DNA of 64,000 nt from positions 36,373 to 100,372 of the forward strand of contig NZ_NNBK01000018.1 of assembly GCF_002803075.1 (NCBI RefSeq), read 5' to 3'. A program made the position numbers and the translations under genes. The notes beneath the pieces were generated by a model, which searched no databases, was not told the origin of the DNA, and saw only the letters and a list, made by a program, of their open reading frames with translations. Below are positions 34,113-43,557 of the stretch, piece by piece. Each line of letters opens with the position of its first letter. Position 1 is the stretch's first letter. This stretch comes from Streptomyces sp. CB01373 (lineage in GTDB: Bacteria; Actinomycetota; Actinomycetes; Streptomycetales; Streptomycetaceae).

Positions 34113-34505
34113 ATGCCACTGGTGAACGCGGGCGTCGTGGTGCTCGACTGCGCCGAGCCCGAGAAACTCGCCGTGTTCTACAAGGAGTTGCTCCAGGCGC
34201 GGGAGACGGACGTGACCGCGAACCTGGTGCGGATCAGGGCCGCCGACGGACTGCGGCTCGCCTTCCGCCGTGACGCGGGCGCGACACCGCCGAGCTGGCC
34301 GCGCCCGGAGAACTCGCTCCAGATCCACCTGGACTTCCTGGTGGACGACCTGGACGCGGCCGAACGCCGGGTCGTCGAACTCGGCGGCCGCCCGCTCGAA
34401 GCCAAGGACGCCCCCGGCCCGTACGAGGAGCGCGGCTGCTCCGACCCGGCCGGCCACACCTTCACGCTCCGCCGCGTCCCCGAGGTCGGCCCCAAGCAGG
34501 GCTGA
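34113..34505 (+). CDS. VOC-family (glyoxalase-like) protein
   Basis: A 130-residue vicinal-oxygen-chelate protein: two beta-alpha-beta-beta-beta units with ECPEP-like opening VVLDCAEPEKLAVFYKELLQ, QIHLDFLVDDLDAAERRVVE and a terminal CSDPAGHTFTLRRVP. Members include glyoxalases, dioxygenases and resistance proteins; a specific reaction cannot be assigned. GGAGGAG lies close to the ATG. Confidence 0.82.
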   Translation: MPLVNAGVVVLDCAEPEKLAVFYKELLQARETDVTANLVRIRAADGLRLAFRRDAGATPPSWPRPENSLQIHLDFLVDDLDAAERRVVELGGRPLEAKDAPGPYEERGCSDPAGHTFTLRRVPEVGPKQG

Positions 34506-34620
34506 CCCCACCCGGCGCCGGGCCGGGCGGGCGGTGACGGCCGGCCGCCGTGCCGGGAGGCGCGGCGCCGGTCGCGGTCCGCGGCAGGCCAGGGTGGCCG
34601 GGGTTCCACAGCGCTACGGG

Positions 34621-34920
34621 TCAGTCGTGGTCGTTCCTGACCTTGGCGGGCCAGACGCCGATCGAGCGTTCGACGGCGGTGGCGCCCGCCCGGTCGACGG
34701 CGCCGCGCACGACGGCGAAGATGGCGCCCTGCACGGCCGCGGCGAGCAGGATCTCCCCCCAGCGGCGGTTCTCGTCGAGCGGCTCGGGCGCCTCGTCCTC
34801 GTGGCGGATGGCCTTCCACGTCGCGCGGAACGCCAGGCCCGCCAGCGCGCCGCCGGCCCAGCCCAGCACGAAGCCGACGGGCCGGTAGGCGAGCGGGAGC
34901 TTGAGCTTCTTCTTGGCCAT
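34621..34920 (-). CDS. DUF4235 membrane protein
   Basis: A 99-residue protein with two hydrophobic segments (RPVGFVLGWAGGALAGLAFR and EILLAAAVQGAIFAVVRGAV) separated by a charged loop (RHEDEAPEPLDENRRW), the DUF4235 pattern of actinomycetes. Function unknown. GGAGA precedes the ATG. Confidence 0.82.
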   Translation of the reverse strand: MAKKKLKLPLAYRPVGFVLGWAGGALAGLAFRATWKAIRHEDEAPEPLDENRRWGEILLAAAVQGAIFAVVRGAVDRAGATAVERSIGVWPAKVRNDHD

Positions 34921-34970
34921 CGGTGTCTCCTTTGCCGGTACGGGGGCGAGGCTTTCGGGGCGGGCCGTCG

Positions 34971-35990
34971 TCAGGGCCGTCCTTGCGGCGGGACCTCCTC
35001 ACCGGGCGGTACGGGACCCGGCGGGGTCCCTTCGCCGAAGGGGCGCCCGCCGAGCTCCTCGCGGTGGTGCGGACTCAGCCATCCGGACAGGTCGGGGCCG
35101 AGGGGCACGATCCGGGTCGGGTTGATGCCCGAGTGCACCTGGTAGTAGTGCCGCTTGATGTGGTCGAAGTCGACCGTGTCCCCGAAGCCGGGCGTCTGGT
35201 ACAGGTCCCGGGCGTACGCCCACAGCACCGGGTTCTCGGCGAGCTTCCAGCGGTTGCACTTGAAGTGGCCGTGGTAGACGGCGTCGAACCGGACCAGCGT
35301 GGTGAACAGCCGGATGTCCGCCTCGGTGATCGTGTCGCCCACGAGGTAACGCTGCCCGGCCAGACGGGACTCCAGCAGCTCCAGCCGCCGGAACACACCC
35401 ACGCAGGCCGCCTCGTACTCCTCCTGGTTCGTGGCGAAGCCCGCCCGGTACACGCCGTTGTTGACGTCCTCGTAGACCTCCGCCATCACCGTGTCGATCT
35501 CGTCGCGCAGCGCCCGCGGATACAGATCCGGAGCGCCGGGCCGGTGCAGCGCGCTCCATTCGGTGGCGAGGTCGAGCGTGATCTGCTGGTAGTCGTTGGT
35601 GACCAGCTCGCCGCTGGGCACGTCGACCACCGCGGGCACGCTCACCCCGCCCGGGTAGCCGGTCTCCCGCCGGTCGTAGGCCTCGCTGAGGAAGCGGATA
35701 CCGAGCACGGGATCCCGGCCGCCGGCGTCCAGCGTGAAACGCCAGCTCCGGTCGTCCTGGATCGGATCCACGACGGCCAGGGACAGGGCGTCCTCAAGAC
35801 CCAGCAGCCGCCGGGAGACCAGTGCCCTGCTCGCCCACGGGCAGGCACGGCTGACCACCAGCCGGTACCGTCCGGCCTCCACCGGCCGTCCGTCCCGCCC
35901 GTCGGCGGTGATCCGGTCCGCGAAGTGGCTCCTGGACCGTTTGAAGGCCTTGTGGCCGTAGGCGCTGTTGCCCTCGCCCCCGCCGCTCAT
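34971..35990 (-). CDS. Glutathionyl-hydroquinone-reductase-like GST (Xi class)
   Basis: A 339-residue Xi-class transferase. The catalytic cysteine is in VVSRACPWASRAL (Cys50), followed by DPIQDDRSWRF, YPGGVSVPAVVD and C-terminal helices with NNGVYRAGFATNQEEYE. These enzymes reduce glutathionyl- (in actinomycetes perhaps mycothiol-linked) hydroquinones. The ATG is chosen for GGGAGG upstream. Redox housekeeping or quinone detoxification is the likely role. Confidence 0.87.
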   Translation of the reverse strand: MSGGGEGNSAYGHKAFKRSRSHFADRITADGRDGRPVEAGRYRLVVSRACPWASRALVSRRLLGLEDALSLAVVDPIQDDRSWRFTLDAGGRDPVLGIRFLSEAYDRRETGYPGGVSVPAVVDVPSGELVTNDYQQITLDLATEWSALHRPGAPDLYPRALRDEIDTVMAEVYEDVNNGVYRAGFATNQEEYEAACVGVFRRLELLESRLAGQRYLVGDTITEADIRLFTTLVRFDAVYHGHFKCNRWKLAENPVLWAYARDLYQTPGFGDTVDFDHIKRHYYQVHSGINPTRIVPLGPDLSGWLSPHHREELGGRPFGEGTPPGPVPPGEEVPPQGRP

Positions 35991-36106
35991 GTGTCCTCCC
36001 TGCTCGGCCTGCTCGGCCTGCTCTGCGGACGTCCTGGTGAACACGTTCCCCGAAATCCGCCCGCGGCACGGAGTGAGCCACAGCGGACCGGGTGCGGGCA
36101 CGAAGG

Positions 36107-36139
36107 GGCCCCGCCGCGACGGGGGAGCGCGGCGGGGCC
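36107..36139 (-). terminator. Strong GC hairpin after the F420-type reductase gene
   Basis: Perfect 12-bp arms GGCCCCGCCGCG and CGCGGCGGGGCC with a 9-base loop, 62 bases downstream of the minus-strand stop at 36201. A likely intrinsic terminator without a U-tract. Confidence 0.65.
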
Positions 36140-36200
36140 TGACACACGCATGCCCGGACGGGACGGGCTCATGCCTCCCGGCCCGAATTTCCCGCGCGGC

Positions 36201-36650
36201 TCAGTTCGCGGCGACCGGTTCCAGCACGAAGACCGGGATCTCCCGGGAGGTCTTCTCCTGGTACTCCGCGTACGGCGGGAACGCGGCCACCGCCCGCTCC
36301 CACCACTGCGCCTTCTCCGCGCCGGTGACCTCACGGGCCGCCATGACCTGCTTGACCGGACCGTCCTGGAGCTCGACGCGGGGATCGGCCTTGAGGTTGA
36401 AGTACCAGAACGGGTGCTTGGGCGCACCACCTTGGGAGGCCACCACGGCGTACCGTCCCTCGTGCTCCACGCGCATCAGCGGTGTCTTGCGGATCCTGCC
36501 GCTGCGAGCGCCCACGGTGGTCAGCAGGATCACGGGCAGCCCCGTGTCCAGCAGCGTGGTCCCCTCGGTACCGCCCGAGCTCTCGTACAGCTCCACCTGC
36601 TCCCGCACCCACTGGGCCGGGCTGGGCTCGTACACACCCTCAAGAGCCAT
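36201..36650 (-). CDS. Deazaflavin (F420)-dependent nitroreductase-family protein
   Basis: A 149-residue split-barrel protein of the DDN/DUF385 family: PVILLTTVGARSGRIRKTPL, MRVEHEGRYAVVASQGGAPK and HPFWYFNLKADPRVELQDG. Such enzymes use reduced F420 to reduce quinones, nitro compounds or other substrates. ATG 36650 has GAGAGG nine bases upstream; the ATG at 36659 would add three residues but leaves no room for a ribosome site. Confidence 0.88.
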   Translation of the reverse strand: MALEGVYEPSPAQWVREQVELYESSGGTEGTTLLDTGLPVILLTTVGARSGRIRKTPLMRVEHEGRYAVVASQGGAPKHPFWYFNLKADPRVELQDGPVKQVMAAREVTGAEKAQWWERAVAAFPPYAEYQEKTSREIPVFVLEPVAAN

Positions 36651-36781
36651 GCCTGCCATCCTCTCGTCGCATACCGTGACTGATGGTGCACGCCATTCAA
36701 CATCGGCGCCGCCCCGATCCATCCCGGCACCGTCCCTATCGCGCCGTCGCGGGCCGCGGCGGCGCGACGGGGACGGTGCGC

Positions 36782-37405
36782 TCACCCCGGCGCTGCCGCC
36801 ATCCGTGCCGCCAGCAGCATGATCACGCCGCTGGACACCAGAGCCGTCGCCAGTTGTCCTCGGGGACCCGTCAGGGCGCGGCCGAGCAGCGTGCCGCCGC
36901 CCGCGAGCAGTAGTTGCCAGCTCGTGGAGGCGGCGAAGGCCGCCAGGACGAACACCGCCCGGTCGGACGGTGCGGTGGCGTGCGTGCCGAGGACCAGTGC
37001 CGCGAAGTAGAGCAGCGTGGCGGGGTTGAGCAGGGTCAGGCCGAGCAGGGCGAGGTACGCGCGGGCCGGGCTCGGTGGCGGTGGGGCCGTCCGGGTGGCC
37101 GTCCGGTGCTCCCGGTACCGGCGCAGCGCGCCGGCCGCGCCCCGGACGGCCAGCGTGGCGAGGAGCAGGGCCGAGGCCCAGCGCAGCGGCACGATCACCG
37201 TTCGCAGCGCGGCGGCCAGGGCCGAGCCGCCAAGGGTGGCGAGCAGGGCGTAGAGCCCGTCGGCCGTCGCCACGCCGAGCGCGGCGCACACACCGGTCCG
37301 CAGGGACGAACGGGCGGTCAGGGTGACGAGGTGGGCCGCGACGGCTCCGACGGGCACGGCGATGCCGTAGCCCGCGAGGAGGCCCGCGACGAGCGCGGCG
37401 CTCAC
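36782..37405 (-). CDS. LysE-family efflux protein
   Basis: A 207-residue membrane protein with six predicted helices and the LysE/RhtB pattern: GIAVPVGAVAAHLVTLTARS, GVATADGLYALLATLGG and LGLTLLNPATLLYFAALVLG. It exports amino acids or related small molecules. GTG at 37405 gives the standard N-terminus (VSAALVAGLLAGYGIAVPVG) and length; the ribosome site is weak. The upstream 279 bases to the P450 gene contain no other gene. Confidence 0.82.
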   Translation of the reverse strand: MSAALVAGLLAGYGIAVPVGAVAAHLVTLTARSSLRTGVCAALGVATADGLYALLATLGGSALAAALRTVIVPLRWASALLLATLAVRGAAGALRRYREHRTATRTAPPPPSPARAYLALLGLTLLNPATLLYFAALVLGTHATAPSDRAVFVLAAFAASTSWQLLLAGGGTLLGRALTGPRGQLATALVSSGVIMLLAARMAAAPG

Positions 37406-37684
37406 GACCGCGGCGGACCGGGCCTCCGGGGACGGCCGGGCTGCTGCCGGTCCCGCGCCGGAAGGTCGGCGGCAAACGGCAGCGGCGGGAGCACACGGGT
37501 CGTGGACATGGCCGGATCCTGTACGCCGTACCGTTTCGGCGGCAACCGAATTACGATGCGGAATGGATGGTTCCCAGCCAGATCCCGCAGGTAGCCGATC
37601 TGGCCGAACTTGATGTCGTGCACTGGATGCCTCGGGCATCTAATGAAGATCGGCACGACGCATCCTTCGTCTGCGAGGTCTTCC

Positions 37685-38899
37685 ATGACAGACACGACAG
37701 ACCTGACCGAGCTGTCAGATCCCGTCTCCTTCCCCCAGGACCGGAGCTGCCCCTACCACCCGCCCACCGGGTACGACCCGCTGCGCACCGAACGGCCGCT
37801 CGCCCGCATCCGGCTCTACGACGGCCGCCCCGCCTGGCTCGTCACCGGCCACGCCGTCGCCCGTGACCTGCTGGTCGACCCCCGCCTGTCCACGGACCGC
37901 ACCCGCTCGGGCTTCCCGGCCACAACTCCCCGCTTCGCCGCGGTCCGCGACCGCAAGCCGGCGCTCCTCGGCGTCGACGACCCCAAGCACCGCACCCAGC
38001 GGCGGATGATGATCCCGAGCTTCACCCTCAGGCGCGCCACCGAGCTCAGGCCGCGCATCCAGGAGATCGTCGACGAACTGCTGGACGCGATGATCGCCCA
38101 GGGACCCCCGGCCGACCTGGTGCGTTCCTTCGCGCTGCCGGTGCCGTCCATGGTGATCTGCGCCCTGCTCGGCGTGCCCTACGCCGACCACGAGTTCTTC
38201 GAGGACCAGTCCAGGCGGCTGCTGCGCGGACCGGCGGCCGAGGACACGCAGGACGCCCGGGACCGGCTCGCCGCGTACCTGGAGGACCTGATCGACGAGA
38301 AGCGGCGCCGGCCCGGTGACGGCCTGCTGGACGAACTCGTCCAGCAGCGTCTGAACGAAGGCGAGCTCGACCGGGAGGAACTGACCGCGCTGGCGATGAT
38401 CCTGCTGGTCGCGGGCCACGAGACCACCGCCAACATGATCTCCCTGGGCACCTACACGCTCCTGCTGCACCCCGAACGGCTGACCGAGCTGCGCGCCGAC
38501 CCCGCGCTGCTGCCGGCCGCCGTCGAGGAACTGATGCGGATGCTGTCCATCGCGGACGGACTGCTGCGGCAGGCCACCGAGGACATCGAGATCGCCGGGA
38601 CCACCATCAGGGCCGGGGACGGCGTGGTCTTCTCCACCTCTGTCATCAACCGCGACGAGGACGTCTACCCGGCCCCCGACACCCTCGACTTCCACCGCTC
38701 GACCCGCCACCACGTCGCCTTCGGTTTCGGAATCCACCAGTGCCTCGGCCAGAACCTCGCCCGCACCGAACTGGAGATCGCCCTGCGCACGCTCCTCGAA
38801 CGGCTGCCCACGCTCCGGCTCGCCGCCCCACCGGAGGAAATCCCCTTCAAACCCGGCGACACCATCCAGGGGATGCTGGAACTCCCCGTCAGCTGGTAA
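37685..38899 (+). CDS. Cytochrome P450 (CYP105-like)
   Basis: A 404-residue bacterial class I P450. I-helix LLVAGHETTANMISLGT (about 243), K-helix EELMR and heme-thiolate loop FGFGIHQCLGQNLAR with Cys about 353. The overall pattern and the adjacent small ferredoxin fit the CYP105 group of streptomycetes, which hydroxylates xenobiotics and secondary metabolites. ATG 37685 has GAGG nearby. The ferredoxin starts 13 bases after the stop, so electron donor and enzyme are co-expressed. Confidence 0.92.
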   Translation: MTDTTDLTELSDPVSFPQDRSCPYHPPTGYDPLRTERPLARIRLYDGRPAWLVTGHAVARDLLVDPRLSTDRTRSGFPATTPRFAAVRDRKPALLGVDDPKHRTQRRMMIPSFTLRRATELRPRIQEIVDELLDAMIAQGPPADLVRSFALPVPSMVICALLGVPYADHEFFEDQSRRLLRGPAAEDTQDARDRLAAYLEDLIDEKRRRPGDGLLDELVQQRLNEGELDREELTALAMILLVAGHETTANMISLGTYTLLLHPERLTELRADPALLPAAVEELMRMLSIADGLLRQATEDIEIAGTTIRAGDGVVFSTSVINRDEDVYPAPDTLDFHRSTRHHVAFGFGIHQCLGQNLARTELEIALRTLLERLPTLRLAAPPEEIPFKPGDTIQGMLELPVSW

Positions 38900-38911
38900 G
38901 AGGCTGCCGTC

Positions 38912-39109
38912 ATGCACATCGAGATCGACAAGGACCGCTGCATCGGCGCCGGACAGTGCGCCCTGACCGCCCCGGGTGTGTTCACCCAGGACGACGACGG
39001 CTTCAGTGACCTGTTGCCCGGCCGGGAGGACGGCGCCGGCGACCCGATGGTCCGGGAGGCCGCCAGGGCCTGCCCCGTGAGTGCCATCACGCTGTCCGAG
39101 GACGGGTAG
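38912..39109 (+). CDS. 3Fe-4S ferredoxin, P450 redox partner
   Basis: A 65-residue ferredoxin with cluster ligands Cys10, Cys16 (CIGAGQC) and Cys54 (CPVSAI); the second position of a 4Fe-4S motif is Gly/Ala, so a 3Fe-4S cluster is expected. It delivers electrons to the P450 immediately upstream. No ferredoxin reductase is encoded nearby. Confidence 0.92.
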   Translation: MHIEIDKDRCIGAGQCALTAPGVFTQDDDGFSDLLPGREDGAGDPMVREAARACPVSAITLSEDG

Positions 39110-39238
39110 GGGGCCGAGCCGCGCCGCCCGCCGGTCCGCCGCCGCGGCGCCGTGCCGACGCGGCGGCCGGCCGGCCCGTCCGGTGCCCGTCGCGTCGCCC
39201 CGTGGCCCCGGCGGCGGCTGATTGACTAGGGTTCCCGG

Positions 39239-39853
39239 GTGAGCGAACAGGCCCAGAAGCCCTCCGGGGCGCCGCCCGCGAAGGACACCGGGACGGCGCC
39301 CGGGAAACCCTTCCTCTACGTCGTCGTCTGCGCCGCCGGCATCGCCCAGGGCGTCAGCAAGCTGATCACCGCCGCGCAGGAGCGGGGCTGGGAGGTCGGT
39401 GTCATCGCGACCCCGGTCGCCATGGGCGGCTTCTTCGACACCGCCGCCGTCGAGGCGCAGACCCGCCGTCCCATACGGTCGGCCTGGCGCACGCCGGGCG
39501 ACCCGCGCCCGTTCCCGCCGCCGGACGCCGTGGCCGTGGCGCCCGCCACCTTCAACACCCTCAACAAGTGGGCCGCCGGGATCGCCGACACCCTCGCCCT
39601 GGCCACCCTGTGCGAGACGTACGGCCTGGGCGTCCCGGTCGCGGTCCTGCCGTGCGTCTCCGACACCCTAGCCGCCCACCCCGCCTACCGGGACAGCCTC
39701 GTCCGCCTGCGCGGGATGGGGGTCCGCTTCGGTGAGCCGTTCTCCGGCGAGCCGGCACCGGACGGCGGCCGGCCCGAGTTCGGCTGGGAACGGGTACTGG
39801 ACCTGCTGGACACGCCCGTGGCGCGGACGCCCGCGGGCAGTCCCGGCCCGTGA
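39239..39853 (+). CDS. Flavoprotein (phosphopantothenoylcysteine-decarboxylase-like)
   Basis: A 204-residue protein of the PF02441 flavoprotein fold: LYVVVCAAGIAQGVSKLITA, GVIATPVAMGGFFDTA and DAVAVAPATFNTLNKWAAGI (the typical PANxNT-like segment). Probable FMN-dependent cysteine decarboxylase-like enzyme; substrate unknown. TAGGGT at 39227-39232 ends six bases before the GTG, indicating a leaderless transcript. The first 20 residues are Ala/Pro-rich. Confidence 0.82.
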   Translation: MSEQAQKPSGAPPAKDTGTAPGKPFLYVVVCAAGIAQGVSKLITAAQERGWEVGVIATPVAMGGFFDTAAVEAQTRRPIRSAWRTPGDPRPFPPPDAVAVAPATFNTLNKWAAGIADTLALATLCETYGLGVPVAVLPCVSDTLAAHPAYRDSLVRLRGMGVRFGEPFSGEPAPDGGRPEFGWERVLDLLDTPVARTPAGSPGP

Positions 39854-39932
39854 CCGGCGACCGCACCGAGGCACCCGGGACAACCGCACCAAGGACAACC
39901 GCACCAAGGAACCAGCGACAGGAGCAGCAACG

Positions 39933-40901
39933 ATGCAGTACGTGAAGCTCGGTTCGACGGGCCTCGAGGTGTCGCGGATCTGTCTGGGCTGCATGACCTA
40001 CGGCGTGCCCGGCCGCGGTGCGCACGAGTGGACCCTCGACGAGGAGGCCTCGCGCCCGCTGATCCGGCAGGCGCTGGAGGCGGGGATCACCTTCTTCGAC
40101 ACGGCCAACGTCTACTCCGACGGCACGAGCGAGGAGATCGTCGGCCGCGCGCTGCGCGACTTCGCCCGCCGCGACGACGTCGTCCTCGCCACCAAGGTGC
40201 ACGGCCGGATGCGGCCGGGGCCCAACGGCGCCGGGCTCTCCCGTAAGGCGATCATGACGGAGATCGACCACAGCCTGCGCCGGCTGGGCACCGACTACGT
40301 CGACCTGTACCAGATCCACCGCTGGGACCCGCACACACCGGTCGAGGAGACCATGGAGGCGCTCCACGACCTGGTGAGGGCGGGCAAGGTCCGCTACATC
40401 GGGGCGAGTTCGATGGACGCGTGGCATTTCTCCAAGGCCCAGTACACGGCCCTGCTGCACGGCTGGACCCGGTTCGTCTCCATGCAGAACCACTACAACC
40501 TGCTCTACCGCGAGGAGGAGCGGGAGATGCTTCCGCTGTGCGCGGACCAGGGCGTCGGCGTACTGCCGTGGAGCCCGCTGGCCCGCGGCCGCCTCACCCG
40601 GGACTGGGGTACCACCACCGAGCGCAGCGCCACCGACGCCTTCGGCGGCCGGCTCTACCCGGAGGGCGACCGCGGCATCGTCGAGGCCGTCACCCGCGTC
40701 GCCGGTGACCGCGGGGTGCCGCGCGCCCAGGTCGCCCTCGCCTGGCTGCTGCGTCAGGACACGGTCACGGCACCGATCGTGGGCGCGTCCAGGCCGGAGC
40801 ACCTGCGGGACGCGGTGGCCGCCGTCGAACTGGAGCTGAGCGACAAGGAGGCCGAGGAACTGGAGGGGCCCTACACACCGCACGCCGTCAGCGGTCACTG
40901 A
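39933..40901 (+). CDS. Aldo/keto reductase
   Basis: A 322-residue NADPH-dependent TIM-barrel reductase with the full catalytic tetrad Asp56, Tyr61, Lys88 and His129 (FFDTANVYSDG, ATKVHG, LYQIHRWDP). Cofactor-binding motifs include ASRPEHLRDAV near the C-terminus. GGAG precedes the ATG. A 15-bp direct repeat (GACAACCGCACCAAG twice, 39879-39908) lies just upstream. Physiological substrate unknown. Confidence 0.9.
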   Translation: MQYVKLGSTGLEVSRICLGCMTYGVPGRGAHEWTLDEEASRPLIRQALEAGITFFDTANVYSDGTSEEIVGRALRDFARRDDVVLATKVHGRMRPGPNGAGLSRKAIMTEIDHSLRRLGTDYVDLYQIHRWDPHTPVEETMEALHDLVRAGKVRYIGASSMDAWHFSKAQYTALLHGWTRFVSMQNHYNLLYREEEREMLPLCADQGVGVLPWSPLARGRLTRDWGTTTERSATDAFGGRLYPEGDRGIVEAVTRVAGDRGVPRAQVALAWLLRQDTVTAPIVGASRPEHLRDAVAAVELELSDKEAEELEGPYTPHAVSGH

Positions 40902-40953
40902 GGGCGGAAATTGCCGTGCGCATCGGGTAGTAATCGCATTCCATCCGCGGGAA

Positions 40954-40968
40954 TTGACAATAGGTCAA
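40954..40968. promoter_or_regulatory. Inverted repeat TTGAC-N5-GTCAA
   Basis: A 5-bp-arm dyad, TTGACAATAGGTCAA, in an AT-richer stretch of the 265-bp gap between the reductase and the sigma/lectin fusion gene. It could be a -35 box embedded in an operator. Role not determined. Confidence 0.35.
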
Positions 40969-41010
40969 CTGGGTCCACCGAGAGCGTTATGTACAAAACC
41001 GTGTGATCCC

Positions 41011-41036
41011 TTGTTGCTCGCCGCTGGCCTGTGCAA
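41011..41036 (+). promoter_or_regulatory. Element shared with the paralogous gene (TTGC-N15-GCAA)
   Basis: TTGTTGC (41011-41017) and TGTGCAA (41030-41036), the inner TTGC and GCAA being 15 bases apart. The same two heptamers with identical spacing occur at 54062-54087 before the paralogous gene. The distance to the start codon is 156 bases here and 158 there. Candidate promoter or operator specific to these two genes, possibly recognised by the sigma-like modules themselves. Confidence 0.6.
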
Positions 41037-41166
41037 AGGTGTGGCCAGTCGGCGAGCAGGCCATGGTCCTCCCTCTGAGCGGGGGACGTTCGAGATGTCG
41101 CACGCCTTCTTCGGCACGGACTTTTGGTATGGACCAAGTCCGCGGTGTGTATGGAGGAATGCAGCC

Positions 41167-43551
41167 GTGAAAGACCCGGGCATGTCCAATTCCCCCGCGT
41201 CGCCCGCTCCGTTCGGTACCACGGACGAGCAGTTGAGTGCCGAACTCCGGAAGTGGACGGGCGCCTCGCCCGCGCTGCTGCCCGTGGGTGAACTCCTCGA
41301 CCGGCACTGGGAGTCGGCCTTCGCCTACGCACGGCTGTGCACCGACGGGTCCCATCCCGCGGGCATGCTCACCACGGCGGCCTTCACCCGGCTGTTCGGC
41401 CAGTCCCTGCGGCAGTCCGGTCCGACGGCCGCCTGGCGGCCCCAACTGCTCGTCACCGTACGACGGATCGCGGGGGAGTGGAGTACGGACCACCGCCGGG
41501 AGATGCTGCACCCCGAGCTGCGGGCCGCGGACGCCGAGGGGGACCGGATCGCCGCGCGGCTGCTGCCGCCGGGCGACCGGCGGCTGCTGTCGCGGGCGTT
41601 CCAGCGACTGCCGCAGACGGCCCGCGCCCTGCTGTGGCACGCCGAGGTCGAGGCCGAGCCGCTCGCCGTGCCGGCCCGGCTGCTCGGCCTCGACGAGGAG
41701 GACGCGCGCCTCGAACTCGAGCGTGCCCGGGAGCGGTTGCGCGAGGAGTGCCTCCAGGTCCACCGCGAGGTCGCACCCCGGCAGGAGTGCCTGCTCTACC
41801 TGCGGCTGCTCGACGTGACCCACCGTCGCGGCGGCGTCCACGTCGACCCCGACCTGCGTACGCACCTGGCCGGCTGTACGCACTGCCGGCAGACCGCCGA
41901 CCAACTGGCCCAGTTCAACGGAGACCTGGGCGCCGCGCTGGCCGAGGGCGTCCTCGGCTGGGGCGCGGCCGGCTACCGCGCCCAATGCCTGGCCGGCCCC
42001 CCGGCCCCGACGGAACCGGCCCCCGAGCGAACCGCGCCCACCGCAGGCGAGCCCTTCACACCGGCACGGCCCAGGACACCCGCAGGTGACGGCCTTTTCG
42101 CCCCGAACCCGCCCGGCCCACCGGCGGCCGACGACGCGTACCGGGGGCGGCGGCCCGGCGCGACGGACCAGGACGGCGCCCTCCCCACCACCCGTCCCGC
42201 TCCGGAGTCCGCGTCGGCCGGGGACCCGTTCTTGGCGTCGGGTCCGTCCGGTCCGGTGGCGGCCGGCGAGGCGTACCAGGGGCGGCGGCCCGGCGCGGCG
42301 GGCCAGGGTGGTGCCCCGGGCGCGAACCCACTCTCCCCTGCCGGGTCCCGCGACCCCGAGTCCGTGTCGGGCGTACCAGCTGAGGGCGAACTGTTCGCGC
42401 CGCCGGAATCGTTCGGTCCGCCGGCGGCCGATCAGGCCTGCCCGCCGGCGCCCGGCGCCCTCCACGAGGCCCCGCCCGCCCCGGGCGGGCACCTCGTCCC
42501 GGAGGCGTCCGACGCCGTGCCCTTCGTGGCCCCCTCCTCCGCCGAGCCCTGGGGTTCCGGCCCGCCGACCGTCACCCCGGCGGGCGGTCCGGGGGCCGGG
42601 CCGGGCGGGGAACCGGGCCCGGCGGAGCGCGGTGACGCGGCAGCGGGACCGGGGGGCGGGACGGCCCGCCGGGGGCGGGTGGCGCGGAAGGCGGCGCGGC
42701 GGGTAGCGCGGCGGCGGAACGTGGCCATCGCCGTGGCGACGGTGAGCGGGCTGGTCGTGCTGCCGTTCGCGCTGTGGGCGGTGCTCGGCTCCGGGGACGG
42801 GGCCCCCGCGCGCGCCGAAGGGCAGAAGCCCACCGAGCCGCCCGGCACCGGCGCTTCCGCCTCCGGACCGTCCTGGACCGGAGCCGGGACGGCGGCCAGG
42901 GGCACCCTGCGCGGACGGCTGCACAACGCCGCGTCCGGGCTGTGCGTCGGCCCCGTCGGCGAGAAGGCCGTCGAAGGCGCCGAGACCGAGCTGACGGCCT
43001 GCTCCTCGGCACCCGGCCAGCAATGGGTCTACGAGACCGACGGACTGCTGCGCAGCGGCGCCGCGCCCGCCCTGTGCCTGGACTCCCACCTCGGCTACTC
43101 GGTACGGCTCGCCCCCTGCGTGGACGTCTCCCGGTCCGGCGCCAAGAACATCCGCTACGACTTCACCCTTCAGGGCACCCTCGTACCCCGCTTCGACCAG
43201 GACCTGGCCCTGACGCCCGCCGCCACCGACGGCGGCGGCGCCCTCGTGCTCAAGACCCGCGTGAAGAGCGACACCCAGCGCTGGGCGATGGACACCACCA
43301 TGCCGGAACTCCAGATGGAGGTGGTCAACTGGGACCTGGACGGCGGCTCGCCGGCCGGACCCCCGGCCCCGGCTCCCGGCCCGACGGACTCGGCGGAACC
43401 GCGAACACCGGCCGGCGGCACGCCCCGGACCACCCCGCCGTCCCCGGCCGCCGACGCCGGCACACCCGCCGCGGGCGGCTGCTCCTCCCACGGCCACCCC
43501 TGCTCCTGGGACGACCCGGACCGGCACCGCCACCACGGCGGCGGCCGCTGA
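41167..43551 (+). CDS. ECF-sigma-like/zinc anti-sigma/membrane/lectin fusion protein 1
   Basis: A 794-residue one-protein sensor. Sigma region 2-like (about 40-105: GELLDRHWESAFAYARL, AAFTRLF) and region 4-like (about 140-200: AFQRLPQTARALLWHAEVEA, RARERLREECL). Zinc anti-sigma-like motif His233-x3-Cys237-x2-Cys240. Pro/Gly-rich linker about 275-515 with repeated AYRGRRPGA/AYQGRRPGA. Membrane helix about 519-541 (NVAIAVATVSGLVVLPFALW). Beta-trefoil lectin about 578-720 (NAASGLCVGP, ALCLDSH, QQWVYETDG), then a His/Pro tail. GTG with GGAGGA upstream. Presumably senses glycans outside and alters transcription inside; cleavage would be needed to free the sigma part. Confidence 0.82.
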   Translation: MKDPGMSNSPASPAPFGTTDEQLSAELRKWTGASPALLPVGELLDRHWESAFAYARLCTDGSHPAGMLTTAAFTRLFGQSLRQSGPTAAWRPQLLVTVRRIAGEWSTDHRREMLHPELRAADAEGDRIAARLLPPGDRRLLSRAFQRLPQTARALLWHAEVEAEPLAVPARLLGLDEEDARLELERARERLREECLQVHREVAPRQECLLYLRLLDVTHRRGGVHVDPDLRTHLAGCTHCRQTADQLAQFNGDLGAALAEGVLGWGAAGYRAQCLAGPPAPTEPAPERTAPTAGEPFTPARPRTPAGDGLFAPNPPGPPAADDAYRGRRPGATDQDGALPTTRPAPESASAGDPFLASGPSGPVAAGEAYQGRRPGAAGQGGAPGANPLSPAGSRDPESVSGVPAEGELFAPPESFGPPAADQACPPAPGALHEAPPAPGGHLVPEASDAVPFVAPSSAEPWGSGPPTVTPAGGPGAGPGGEPGPAERGDAAAGPGGGTARRGRVARKAARRVARRRNVAIAVATVSGLVVLPFALWAVLGSGDGAPARAEGQKPTEPPGTGASASGPSWTGAGTAARGTLRGRLHNAASGLCVGPVGEKAVEGAETELTACSSAPGQQWVYETDGLLRSGAAPALCLDSHLGYSVRLAPCVDVSRSGAKNIRYDFTLQGTLVPRFDQDLALTPAATDGGGALVLKTRVKSDTQRWAMDTTMPELQMEVVNWDLDGGSPAGPPAPAPGPTDSAEPRTPAGGTPRTTPPSPAADAGTPAAGGCSSHGHPCSWDDPDRHRHHGGGR

Positions 43552-43557
43552 ACGACG

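Noticed and set aside
37402..37512. Small minus-strand frame beginning MSTTRVLPPLPFAADLPARD
   Set aside because: It ends where the LysE-type gene begins, has a low-complexity Pro/Arg tail and no family resemblance; probably untranslated leader.
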